A DNA stretch of 64,000 bases, taken from positions 10,179,501-10,243,500 of the forward strand of contig NZ_CP097263.1 of NCBI RefSeq assembly GCF_028622115.1. The letters are read 5' to 3'. Both the position numbers and the translations under genes were made by a program. The DNA comes from Kutzneria chonburiensis (lineage in GTDB: Bacteria > Actinomycetota > Actinomycetes > Mycobacteriales > Pseudonocardiaceae). Positions 52,621 to 60,951 of this stretch are shown one piece after another. Position 1 is the stretch's first letter. Each line of letters opens with the position of its first letter. The notes beneath the pieces were generated by a model, which was not told where the DNA came from, did no database searches, and saw only the letters and a program-made list of their open reading frames with translations.

Positions 52621-53600
52621 AGCGAAGAGCATTTCTCGCGTTGGCCGGCGCGGCCGCGGTCAGCACGGCCTGCGGCACCGCCAGCGGCAGCGGCAGCGGC
52701 ACGAAGACGCTGCGCTACCAGGGCAGCGCCGGCGCGGTCACGCTGCCCGAGCTCGCCGCCGACCTGGGCTACCTGGGCGACGTCACGCTGGACTGGGTCG
52801 GCAACACGATCAGCGGACCGCAGGACATCCAGTCCGCCGCCACCGGCCAGACCGACTTCGGCGGCGCGTTCAACGGGGCCGTGGTCAAACTGGCCGCGGC
52901 CGGCGCGCCGATCAAGGCGGTGGTCGGCTACTACGGCTCCGACGACCGTGCCTACAACGGCTTCTACGTCCAGGAGAACAGTCCGATCCGGTCGGCCGCC
53001 GACCTGGCCGGCAAGAAGATCGGCATGAACACGCTGGGCGCGCACAGCGAGGCCATGCTGGACATCTACCTGCAACGGGCCGGCGTGGACCCGAAGAAGA
53101 CCGAGCCGCTGGTGGTGCCGCCGGTCAACACCGAGCAGTCGTTGCGGCAGAGCCAGATCGACGTCGCCGTGCTCGGCGGCATCCTGCGGGACAAGGCCTT
53201 GCAGACCGGCGGCATCCGCAAGCTGTTCACCGACTTCGAGCTCCTCGGCCCGTTCACCGCCGGCACCTACGTCTTCACCGACCGCTTCATCAAGCAGAAC
53301 CCGGACACCGTGCGGACCTTCGTCACCGGTGTCGGCAAGGCCATCGAGTGGAGCCGCAGCACGCCGACCGCGCAGGTCGTGGACCGGATGACGCGGATCG
53401 TGGCCAAGCGCAAGCGCAACGAGGACGGGTCGGCGCTGAAGTTCTGGAAGTCGTGGGGTGTGGCCGAGAAGGGTGGCCGGGTGTCCGAGCACGAGCTGTC
53501 CATGTGGGTGGACTGGCTGGCCGGGCGCGGCGAGCTGGCGAACAAAAAGGTGGACATATCGTCCTTGTACACCAACGAGTTCAACGGGGTGGGGCCGTGA
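52617..53600 (+). CDS. ABC transporter substrate-binding lipoprotein (SsuA/TauA-like)
   Basis: 327 residues. An SRR-free basic start (KRRAFLALAGAAAVSTAC) ends in a lipobox with Cys at ~19. NMT1/SsuA features include ASGPQDIQSAATGQTDFG-type phasing, DLAGKKIGMNTLG and LRQSQIDVAVLGGI. It binds sulfonates or related anions. ATG overlaps the monooxygenase stop (ATGA), and its own stop overlaps the ATPase GTG. Confidence 0.88.
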   Translation: MKRRAFLALAGAAAVSTACGTASGSGSGTKTLRYQGSAGAVTLPELAADLGYLGDVTLDWVGNTISGPQDIQSAATGQTDFGGAFNGAVVKLAAAGAPIKAVVGYYGSDDRAYNGFYVQENSPIRSAADLAGKKIGMNTLGAHSEAMLDIYLQRAGVDPKKTEPLVVPPVNTEQSLRQSQIDVAVLGGILRDKALQTGGIRKLFTDFELLGPFTAGTYVFTDRFIKQNPDTVRTFVTGVGKAIEWSRSTPTAQVVDRMTRIVAKRKRNEDGSALKFWKSWGVAEKGGRVSEHELSMWVDWLAGRGELANKKVDISSLYTNEFNGVGP

Positions 53601-54370
53601 TCAGCCTGCGCGGCGTGACCAAGGACTTCGGCGACTTCACCGCGCTGGACGGCGTCGACCTGGACGTGGCGGCCGGCGAGTTCGTGGTGCTGGTCGGGCC
53701 GAGCGGCTGCGGCAAGTCCACCCTGCTCGACTTGCTGGCCGGCCTGACCACGCCGACCAGCGGCCAACTTCTGTTGCACGGCAAGCCGATCGACGGCCCC
53801 GGCCTTGATCGGGGCGTCGTGTTCCAGCAGTACGCCCTGTTGCCCTGGCGGACCGCGCTGGGCAACGTCGAGTTCGGCCTGGAGGCCACCGGGGTGCCGC
53901 GGCGGCAACGGGTCGCGCTGGCCCGTGAGTTCCTGGACCTGGTGGGGCTCAACGGGTTCGAGGACCGGCACCCGCACGAGCTGTCCGGTGGCATGCGGCA
54001 GCGGGTGGCGATCGCGCGCAGCCTGGCCTACGACCCCGAGGTACTGCTGATGGACGAGCCGTTCGCGGCGCTCGACGCGCAGACCCGGGAGTCGTTGCAG
54101 GACGAGCTGTTGCGGATCTGGCAGCGTACCGGCAAGACGATCGTGTTCATCACGCACGGCATCGACGAGGCTGTCTACTTGGGACAGACGGTCGCCGTGC
54201 TGACCTCGCGGCCGGGCCGGGTCAAGCGGACCGTTCGGATCGACCTGGGCAACCGCAGTGAGGTGCGGGACCTGCGCTCCAGCACGGAGTTCGGGCGGTA
54301 CCGGCACGAGATCTGGGAGCTGCTGCACGACGAGGTGGCCCGGGCGCAGCGCTTGGAGGTGGCGCGATGA
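53597..54370 (+). CDS. ABC transporter ATP-binding protein (SsuB/TauB-like)
   Basis: 257 residues. Walker A GPSGCGKST lies at 34-42, the Q loop in VFQQYALLPWRT, signature LSGGMRQR, Walker B VLLMDEPFAALD and H-loop ITHGIDEA. The LPWRT motif after the Q loop is typical of nitrate/sulfonate/taurine importers. GTG 53597 overlaps the previous stop by four bases. Confidence 0.93.
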   Translation: MISLRGVTKDFGDFTALDGVDLDVAAGEFVVLVGPSGCGKSTLLDLLAGLTTPTSGQLLLHGKPIDGPGLDRGVVFQQYALLPWRTALGNVEFGLEATGVPRRQRVALAREFLDLVGLNGFEDRHPHELSGGMRQRVAIARSLAYDPEVLLMDEPFAALDAQTRESLQDELLRIWQRTGKTIVFITHGIDEAVYLGQTVAVLTSRPGRVKRTVRIDLGNRSEVRDLRSSTEFGRYRHEIWELLHDEVARAQRLEVAR

Positions 54371-55179
54371 GCACGGTCGAGCTTGCTATTCCATTGGCGC
54401 GCAGGGCAACCCTCGGCCTGGGCTTCCTACGTAAGATCCTCTACCGGTCGGCCGCGATCATCGCCCTGTTGGCCGTCTGGGAGGCCGCCCCACGACTCGG
54501 GCTGGTGGACTCCACGTTCCTGCCGCCGTTCTCCGAGGTCATGGTGGCGTGGTGGCAGCTGTTGGCCGACGGTCAGCTGCTGGACAACACGGTGGCCAGC
54601 CTGGGCCGTTCGCTGACCGGATTCGGCTTGGCGGTCGCCGTGGCCGTGCCGCTCGGGCTGCTCATCGGCTGGTACCGCCCGGTGGCCGAGCTGCTCGGGC
54701 CGCTGCTCGAGGTGTTCCGCAACACCGCCGCGCTGGCCCTGCTGCCGGTTTTCGTGCTGCTGCTGGGCATCGGCGAGACGTCGAAAGTGTCGATCGTGCT
54801 GTACGCCTGCGTGTGGCCGATCCTGCTGAACACCATCAGCGCTGTCCGCACTGTCGACCCGACCCTGCTGAAACTGGCCCGCTCGCTGGATTTGTCGCCG
54901 CTGCGGCTGTTCCAGAAGGTGATCCTGCCGGCGGCCGCGCCGACCGTGTTCACCGGCATCCGGCTGGCCGGCGCGGTGTCCATTCTCGTGCTGGTGGCGG
55001 CCGAGATGGTCGGGGCCAAGGCCGGCCTCGGCTACCTGGTCAACGCCGCGCAGTTCAACTTCGCGATCCCGCAGATGTACGCGGGCATCGTGACCATCTC
55101 GGTCATCGGGGTGGTGTTCAACCAGCTCCTGGTCGCACTGGAACGACGGTTCACGTCCTGGCGAAGGGAAAAGTCATGA
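54367..55179 (+). CDS. ABC transporter permease (SsuC/TauC-like)
   Basis: 270 residues with six transmembrane segments. The EAA-like loop reads ARSLDLSPLRLFQKVILPAAAPTVFTGIR, typical of sulfonate/taurine permeases. ATG overlaps the ATPase stop and its own stop overlaps the dioxygenase ATG, so all five genes from 51304 to 56066 are one unit. Confidence 0.92.
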   Translation: MSTVELAIPLARRATLGLGFLRKILYRSAAIIALLAVWEAAPRLGLVDSTFLPPFSEVMVAWWQLLADGQLLDNTVASLGRSLTGFGLAVAVAVPLGLLIGWYRPVAELLGPLLEVFRNTAALALLPVFVLLLGIGETSKVSIVLYACVWPILLNTISAVRTVDPTLLKLARSLDLSPLRLFQKVILPAAAPTVFTGIRLAGAVSILVLVAAEMVGAKAGLGYLVNAAQFNFAIPQMYAGIVTISVIGVVFNQLLVALERRFTSWRREKS

Positions 55180-56066
55180 CCGCGACAACGGGATTCGAGG
55201 TGCGCCGGGTCGGCGGCCGGATCGGGGCCGAGATCGTCGGCGTCGACCTCGCCGCCGGCATCGAGCCGGCCATCGTCACCGAGATCAACGCCGCCCTGGT
55301 CGAGCACAAGGTGTTGTTCTTCCGTGAGCAGCACCTCGACGACGCCGGCCAGACCCGGTTCGCCTCGCTGTTCGGCGAGCTGACCGGCGCGCATCCGACC
55401 GTGCCGTCCGTGGACGGGCAGCCGCACGTGCTGGCCGTGAACGGGGAGGAGGGCGTGCGGGCCAACCGCTGGCACACCGATGTCACCTTCGTGCGCACGC
55501 CGCCCAAGGCCAGCACGCTGCGGGCGCTCGTGGTACCGCCGTACGGTGGGAACACCTTGGTGGCCAACGCGGTCGCCGCGTACAACGATCTGCCGACTCC
55601 GCTGCGGGAGTTCGCCGACAAGTTGTGGGCCGTGCACACCAACGACTACGACTACGCCGATCCGCCGGTCAACTCCGTGGCGGCCGAACGCCGCAAGGTG
55701 TTCACGTCACGCAAGTACCGCACCGCCCATCCGGTGGTGCGGGTGCATCCCGAGTCGGGCGAGCGGGGCCTGTTCATCGGCGGCTTCGCGCAGCGCATCG
55801 TCGGGCTCAACGCCTCCGAGTCGCACGACATCCTGCGCCTGCTCCAGTCTTACGTGACGCGGCCGGAGAACGTCGCCCGCTGGCGTTGGTCGCCCGGTGA
55901 CGTGATCTTCTTCGACAACCGCAGCACGCAGCACTACGCCCCGGACGACTACGGGGACCTGCCGCGGCTGCTGCACCGCGTGACCCTGGCCGGCGACGTG
56001 CCGGTCGGTGTCGACGGGGCGCAGAGCTACGTGCTCGAGGGCGATGAGGCGGAGCACTACACGTAA
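55176..56066 (+). CDS. TauD/TfdA-family Fe(II)/2-oxoglutarate dioxygenase
   Basis: 296 residues. The metal triad is His100 and Asp102 in RWHTDVTF and the His of STQHYAPDDY; the Arg in LLHRVTLAG would bind 2-oxoglutarate. The family oxygenates taurine, alkyl sulfates or aryloxy acids and releases sulfite or sulfate. Translational coupling to the SsuABC-like importer supports an organosulfur substrate. Confidence 0.92.
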   Translation: MTATTGFEVRRVGGRIGAEIVGVDLAAGIEPAIVTEINAALVEHKVLFFREQHLDDAGQTRFASLFGELTGAHPTVPSVDGQPHVLAVNGEEGVRANRWHTDVTFVRTPPKASTLRALVVPPYGGNTLVANAVAAYNDLPTPLREFADKLWAVHTNDYDYADPPVNSVAAERRKVFTSRKYRTAHPVVRVHPESGERGLFIGGFAQRIVGLNASESHDILRLLQSYVTRPENVARWRWSPGDVIFFDNRSTQHYAPDDYGDLPRLLHRVTLAGDVPVGVDGAQSYVLEGDEAEHYT

Positions 56067-56172
56067 CCGTTGTCCGCCAGGGACAATCGGGAAGTCCGCC
56101 GTTCGGCGGGTCGCCAGGGGCGGGATTTTCGGGATCATGGCTGGGCCCGTCAACGACGATGGAGGCCCCGCC

Positions 56173-57924
56173 ATGCCCGATTCCCTGTCCCGCCGCCAGG
56201 TACTGCGTGGCTCGGGTCTTGCTGTCGCAACCACCCTGTTGAGCAACTTTCCCGCCGGGGCAAGCAGTGTGCCCGTGCTCGGCGAGTACGACGTGGTCAT
56301 CGTCGGCTCCGGCGCCTCCGGCATGACCGCCGCGCTGACCGCCGCCAAGCGCGGGCTCAGTTGCGTCGTCGTGGAGAAGGCCCCGACCTTCGGCGGGTCG
56401 GCCGCCCGGTCCGGGGCCGGGATCTGGATCCCCAACAATCCGGTGGTGTTGGCCGCCGGCGTGCCCGACACGTACGCCAAGGGGGCACAGTACCTGGCCG
56501 CCGTTGTCGGCAACGGCTCGTCGCCGGCGCGGCAGAAGGCGTTTCTGGACAACGGCCCCGCGATGATCTCGTTCGTGTTGGCCAACAGTCCGCTGCGGTT
56601 CCGGTTCATGGACGGCTACAGCGATTACTATCCCGAGCTGCCCGGCGGCATGCCCAACGGCCGGTCCATCGAGCCCGACATGTTCGACGGCAACCTGCTC
56701 GGCGCCGAGCTCGCGCATCTCAATCCGTCGTACCTTGCCGTGCCGGCCGGGCTGGTCGTCTTCAGTTCCGAGTACAAGTGGCTCAACCTGGCCGCTGTCA
56801 ACGGAAAGGGCCTTGCGGTGTCCGCCGGCTGCCTCGCCCGTGGCACCGCCGCCGCGGCCGCCGGCCAGAAGCCCTTGACCATGGGCCAGGCCCTCGCCGC
56901 CGGGCTTCGCGCCGGGTTGCTCGCCGCCAACGTTCCCGTCTGGCTCAACACCCCGCTCGTCGACCTGAACATCGAAGGCGACCGTGTCACCGGCGTTGTC
57001 GTGTCCAGCAACGGCGTTCCCGGCCTGGTCCGGGCCCGCCGCGGCGTGATCATCGGTTCCGGCGGCTTCGAGCACAACGCCGAGATGCGGGTGCGGTACC
57101 AGCGTCAACCCATCACCACCTATTGGTCCGTCGGAGCCAAGGAGAACACCGGCGACGGCATCCAGGCCGGCATCCGCGCCGGCGCCGACCTGGGTCTCAT
57201 GGACGATTCTTGGTGGGGCCCAGCCATTCCGCTGCCCGACGAGCCCTACTTCTGCCTGGCCGAGCGCACCCTGCCCGGCAGCATCCTGATCAACCAGGCC
57301 GGTCAGCGTTTCGTCAACGAGGCCGCCCTGTACAGCGATGTCGTGCATGTCATGTACGACAAGAACCCCTCCGCGCCCGACATTCCCGCGTGGTTGATCA
57401 CCGACCAGAACTACCGCAACCGCTACCTGTTCCGCGATGTCCTGCCCGCCCTCGGCCTTCCCGACGCGTGGTACCAGTCCGGCCAGGTCTTCAACGCCTG
57501 GTCCATCGAGGACCTCGCCGCGAAGATCAACGTCCCGGCTGCCGCCCTCCGCACCACCGTCAACCGCTTCAACGGCTTCGCCTTCAGCGGCGTGGATTCG
57601 GACTTCGGCCGTGGCCGCAGCGCTTACGACCACTACTACACCGACCCCGCCGTGATCCCCAACTCCTGCCTCGCTCCCCTGTGGGAGGCCCCCTTCTACG
57701 CCTTCAAGATCGTCCCCGGCGACCTGGGCACCAAGGGCGGCCTGGTCACCGACGCCCGTGCCCGCGTCCTGCGCCCCGACGGCTCCGTCATCCCCGGCCT
57801 GTGGGCCGCCGGCAACGCCAGCGCCGCCGTGATGGGCCGGAGCTACGCCGGCGCCGGCTCGACCATCGGCCCCGCGATGACTTTCGGCTACGTGGCAGGC
57901 AATGACGTCGCCGGAGTGGCCTGA
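56173..57924 (+). CDS. FAD-dependent dehydrogenase, 3-ketosteroid-delta1-dehydrogenase-like, Tat signal
   Basis: 583 residues. A twin-arginine-like start SRRQVLRGSGLAVATTLL is followed by the FAD site YDVVIVGSGASGMTAALTAA and FGGSAARSGAGIWIPNN, the KstD/fumarate-reductase arrangement, and a C-terminal GNASAAVMGRSYAGAGSTIGPAMTFGY FAD loop. Tat export is unusual for KstD, so a true steroid role is uncertain. GGAGG precedes ATG 56173. It lies 106 bases after the sulfur operon and may be expressed with it. Confidence 0.83.
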   Translation: MPDSLSRRQVLRGSGLAVATTLLSNFPAGASSVPVLGEYDVVIVGSGASGMTAALTAAKRGLSCVVVEKAPTFGGSAARSGAGIWIPNNPVVLAAGVPDTYAKGAQYLAAVVGNGSSPARQKAFLDNGPAMISFVLANSPLRFRFMDGYSDYYPELPGGMPNGRSIEPDMFDGNLLGAELAHLNPSYLAVPAGLVVFSSEYKWLNLAAVNGKGLAVSAGCLARGTAAAAAGQKPLTMGQALAAGLRAGLLAANVPVWLNTPLVDLNIEGDRVTGVVVSSNGVPGLVRARRGVIIGSGGFEHNAEMRVRYQRQPITTYWSVGAKENTGDGIQAGIRAGADLGLMDDSWWGPAIPLPDEPYFCLAERTLPGSILINQAGQRFVNEAALYSDVVHVMYDKNPSAPDIPAWLITDQNYRNRYLFRDVLPALGLPDAWYQSGQVFNAWSIEDLAAKINVPAAALRTTVNRFNGFAFSGVDSDFGRGRSAYDHYYTDPAVIPNSCLAPLWEAPFYAFKIVPGDLGTKGGLVTDARARVLRPDGSVIPGLWAAGNASAAVMGRSYAGAGSTIGPAMTFGYVAGNDVAGVA

Positions 57925-58265
57925 GGAGTCGCGACGAGTGGAGTGGGTGGGGCGTTGGTGCCCATGGTGACAGCCATCGGTGTACCGCCGTAGGTTGGCA
58001 GTGCGGAGGATGGTGGAGGGAGCAGGGGCTAAGGACCACCGCATGCCCATCGGGAAGCAGGACCCCCACTCAACGCAAGCGAGCCAACGAACGCAACCAG
58101 CGGACTGGACCCCCACTTGACGCGCCCACGGTGCCAAGGGGCAAGGCCGCGACGGCCCCGTAGTCTGTCCACCCGTGGTCTAGCCGTCGTGGCCGCGGCA
58201 GCGGCGCCGCCAGGCCCGTGACCCTCGCTTGCCGACACCTGGTGCTCGAAAGCTTGGAGAGCTCC
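57925..58265. other. 341-base intergenic stretch with direct repeat
   Basis: No convincing gene. GGACCCCCACT occurs at 58060 and 58107, each followed by a YRACGC match, 47 bases apart. The downstream gene is a DUF222-HNH protein of a multicopy family, so this may be the edge of a repeated element. Confidence 0.45.
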
Positions 58266-59366
58266 CTAGAACGGGGGTTCTTCAACAGGTTCGGGCTTAG
58301 TCGTGTAGGTCAGCCCCCACCGCGTCTCCAGCGTCGTCGTGCCATCGTCCGCGATGGTCACCTTCGCCTTGGTCGCGTGCTTATACCGATGATGCTTTCG
58401 ATCCAACGGCCCGAGGTTGGTACCGGTCGACTTGCCTTCGGGCCAGGCGGTGGCGTGGTCGATGTCGCAGGATCGTGAGGGATGGGAGCAGCAGGGCATC
58501 ACGCACGTGCGGTGTCGGGTGCGGATGAACCGGTCGACATCGGCCTTCGGCCGGTAGATGTCGGGGCTGTATTCCAGGAGCTGGCCGGCTTTGTCGGTGA
58601 GGAGACGGTGGAAGATCGTGCCGGGGTGGGACATGAGTTCCCGGACAACCGGCGCGGGGAGGAGTTGGCCGGTGTCCAGTTGGCCGGGGCGCTCGTCCAC
58701 ACCGAGCAAGGCGGTGATCGGCACAGTCACCTGAATCAACGGCTTCAAACCAGCGGTCTTGGGGTCTTCCAGGATTAACCCGGCCATGACATCCGCACGG
58801 ACCTCGTCGATGGTGCGCCCGTTTTTGGTTTCCTGTTGGGCGATCCGATCGATCTTGGTGTACATGGCCTGGGCGATCTCGGCGGGTTGTTGGCAGGCCA
58901 GGGTGGCCATGCTGTCTTCTTCGTCGTAGATGATGACTTTGCGGTTGCGGCGGGCTTCTTCCCGTTTGAGGAAGTGCAGGGCGGGGTCGGCGCGTTGGAG
59001 TCGGCCCAGCGACGAGCGGCGGAGTTGTTGCGGGGTCCGGCCGGCGGCGGTCGCCAGGGTGGCGCTCACCACCCGTTGGGCGAGCTCTTCGGGATAGAAC
59101 CGCGTCGGATCGACGATGGCGTGGGCGGAGCGTTCGCTGATGATGCCGGCGGCCATGGCGTCGATGACGTCGGGGAAGTAGGTCTCGACGCGGGTGGCCC
59201 AGTCGACGTAGTCCTCGGCGTTGGAGGGCGAGAGCTGTAAGGCCAGGGCGAGGTCGGTGGCGACGTATTCGTCGGTGGCGATCTCGGCGGTGAGGCGGAG
59301 TTGCTCGGCGTCGAGCGCTCGTTTCTGGTGCTCGATCTCGATGATACGAGCGACTTTCCTGTCCAT
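58266..59366 (-). CDS. DUF222-domain HNH endonuclease (13E12 repeat family)
   Basis: 366 residues. The DUF222 helical region (~1-250) has DLALALQLSPSNAEDYVDWA and AGRTPQQLRRSSLGR. The HNH site is RHRTCVMPCCSHPSRSCDIDHATAW with GTNLGPLDRKHHRYKH, its Cys residues binding zinc. Many copies per genome are usual in actinobacteria, and the role is unknown (possible intron- or mobile-type nuclease). ATG 59366. Confidence 0.88.
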   Translation of the reverse strand: MDRKVARIIEIEHQKRALDAEQLRLTAEIATDEYVATDLALALQLSPSNAEDYVDWATRVETYFPDVIDAMAAGIISERSAHAIVDPTRFYPEELAQRVVSATLATAAGRTPQQLRRSSLGRLQRADPALHFLKREEARRNRKVIIYDEEDSMATLACQQPAEIAQAMYTKIDRIAQQETKNGRTIDEVRADVMAGLILEDPKTAGLKPLIQVTVPITALLGVDERPGQLDTGQLLPAPVVRELMSHPGTIFHRLLTDKAGQLLEYSPDIYRPKADVDRFIRTRHRTCVMPCCSHPSRSCDIDHATAWPEGKSTGTNLGPLDRKHHRYKHATKAKVTIADDGTTTLETRWGLTYTTKPEPVEEPPF

Positions 59367-59636
59367 ACCAGCAATTCTACGCCCGCCCAAAGATCGACTC
59401 GACGTGTGACTATCGCTCGATAGAGTGAGAATTCCTTGGCGGGCAATGACTTTCGGTCACGAAAGCTGTGAGTGGAGAAAACTGTTGTGGCGCAGGGGTT
59501 ATGAAGCGGAGGGGATGGTGTGGGGGAGGGGGTGTGAGCAGCGGGCCGGTGAGGGGATGGGAGGTGCTTGTGGTGTGGGTATGCCGGTGGAGATGCTGTG
59601 GCGCAGGGGAAGGAACGCTGCATGGCGGGTGAGTGG

Positions 59637-60518
59637 CTAGCGGAGGTGTGTGGCGGGGCGGACCTCCCAGGTCGCAGTCAGGGGTCGGTAGCCGCAGCGG
59701 TGCCAGAAGGGGGCGGCCAAGGCGTTCATGCCCAGGTAGTGCAGCAACACGGCCGAGAAGCCGGCGGCGTCGAGGTCGGCGTGGACCTGTCGCACCAAAG
59801 ACGTGCCGGCGGAGGAACCACGGAACTGGGGCAGGACAAAGAGATCCGAGAGATAGGCGACACGGTCGAAGGAGCTGAGGCGCGAAGCCCAAGGGGTGGC
59901 GGCAGGGTCTAGCACGGTGAGGAAGCCGGCGGGGACGTTGTCGACCAGGGCCAGCCAGGACCAAGGGCGACGACCATCCGAATACTTGGCTCGAATGAGT
60001 GAAGCGGTGTTGGACCGCAAGGTCATCTGACCGAGGACCTGGTTCCACCGGACCAACTCCACCTCCATGGCGACCAGGGAGGAAAGATCCGCGTCAGTGG
60101 CCTGTCGAACGGTTACAGCCGGACCACCGGGCGACTCCTGGCCGGCAACGCGAATGGCCAGCACGGAAAGGGGCGCGAGGCCGTGGGACAACAGGGTGGG
60201 CACGACGACAGCATCGCGAGAAGGCCACGTGATCGAGGCGGCGGAATCGGGGGAAGACACGACGGGGGGCCAACGGGACAGCAGGGCGTCCAACGACCCG
60301 GCGGGATCGCCGACACCGACGTGAGCGGTGAGGACGTGGCGCTCGGTGGGGTTCCACGTGTGGTCGAGGGTCGCCGGATCGGCGGCGACCACCCGGGCAA
60401 CGGCGGTGCCGCCGGGAACGTCCCAGCGAACACCGTCCGAAGGAAGAGCAACCCCCAAAGGCAGCAAGGGATCCAAGCGGCGCAGACGGGAGAAGTGCTG
60501 ATCCGAGAGAGGGTCCAC
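59637..60518 (-). CDS. GNAT-family N-acetyltransferase
   Basis: 293 residues. The C-terminal GNAT domain has VAYLSDLFVLPQFRGSSAGTSLVRQV (acetyl-CoA loop QFRGSSAG) and HYLGMNALAAPFWHRCGYRPL. The N-terminal ~130 residues form a second, degenerate GNAT-like half. Acceptor unknown. GTG 60518 gives a start 10 bases after the membrane-protein gene. Confidence 0.8.
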   Translation of the reverse strand: MDPLSDQHFSRLRRLDPLLPLGVALPSDGVRWDVPGGTAVARVVAADPATLDHTWNPTERHVLTAHVGVGDPAGSLDALLSRWPPVVSSPDSAASITWPSRDAVVVPTLLSHGLAPLSVLAIRVAGQESPGGPAVTVRQATDADLSSLVAMEVELVRWNQVLGQMTLRSNTASLIRAKYSDGRRPWSWLALVDNVPAGFLTVLDPAATPWASRLSSFDRVAYLSDLFVLPQFRGSSAGTSLVRQVHADLDAAGFSAVLLHYLGMNALAAPFWHRCGYRPLTATWEVRPATHLR

Positions 60519-60528
60519 GACACTGAAG

Positions 60529-60915
60529 CTACGGGATGCGGAGCCCGGCACGGCGTAATGCTTCCTCAACGCGCAGCCGTTCGATCTCCTTGTCCATGCC
60601 CTCGGGGAACTCGTCGAGCCGCTGCGGCACCTCCAAGGCGCGGCAGGCCTGCCGCAACAAATCGTCATAGGCCTGGCGGGCGGCGTACCGACGCAGCGCG
60701 GGGGTGCCGGGCTCGAACTCGAGCAGGGTGCGGTGCACGTGCCGCAGGCGCTGGGCGAGGAACTGGATGGACGGGCCGGAGGGGGTACGGCGGCGGCGCA
60801 GGCGGCGTAAGAAGTCGTAGACGTCGGGCAGCGACAGCAGCAGCCAGCAGAAGGCCGCCGGCACCATCGTCAACACGAGGTACACCAGCAGGTAACCAAC
60901 GGTCGTGCCGGCCAC
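60529..60915 (-). CDS. small membrane-anchored hypothetical protein
   Basis: 128 residues. One N-terminal helix pair (VGYLLVYLVLTMVPAAFCWLL) is followed by a basic stretch (RRLRRRR) and a helical cytoplasmic domain. Not recognised. It is probably co-transcribed with the GNAT gene. Confidence 0.65.
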   Translation of the reverse strand: MAGTTVGYLLVYLVLTMVPAAFCWLLLSLPDVYDFLRRLRRRRTPSGPSIQFLAQRLRHVHRTLLEFEPGTPALRRYAARQAYDDLLRQACRALEVPQRLDEFPEGMDKEIERLRVEEALRRAGLRIP

Positions 60916-60951
60916 AGCTCATGGTAGTGCCGCCAGGGTAGGGTCGGCGGG

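Noticed and set aside
55807-58137. A 776-codon minus-strand frame opposite TauD and the KstD-like gene
   Set aside because: It spans two plus-strand genes with intact catalytic motifs and has shadow-type composition.
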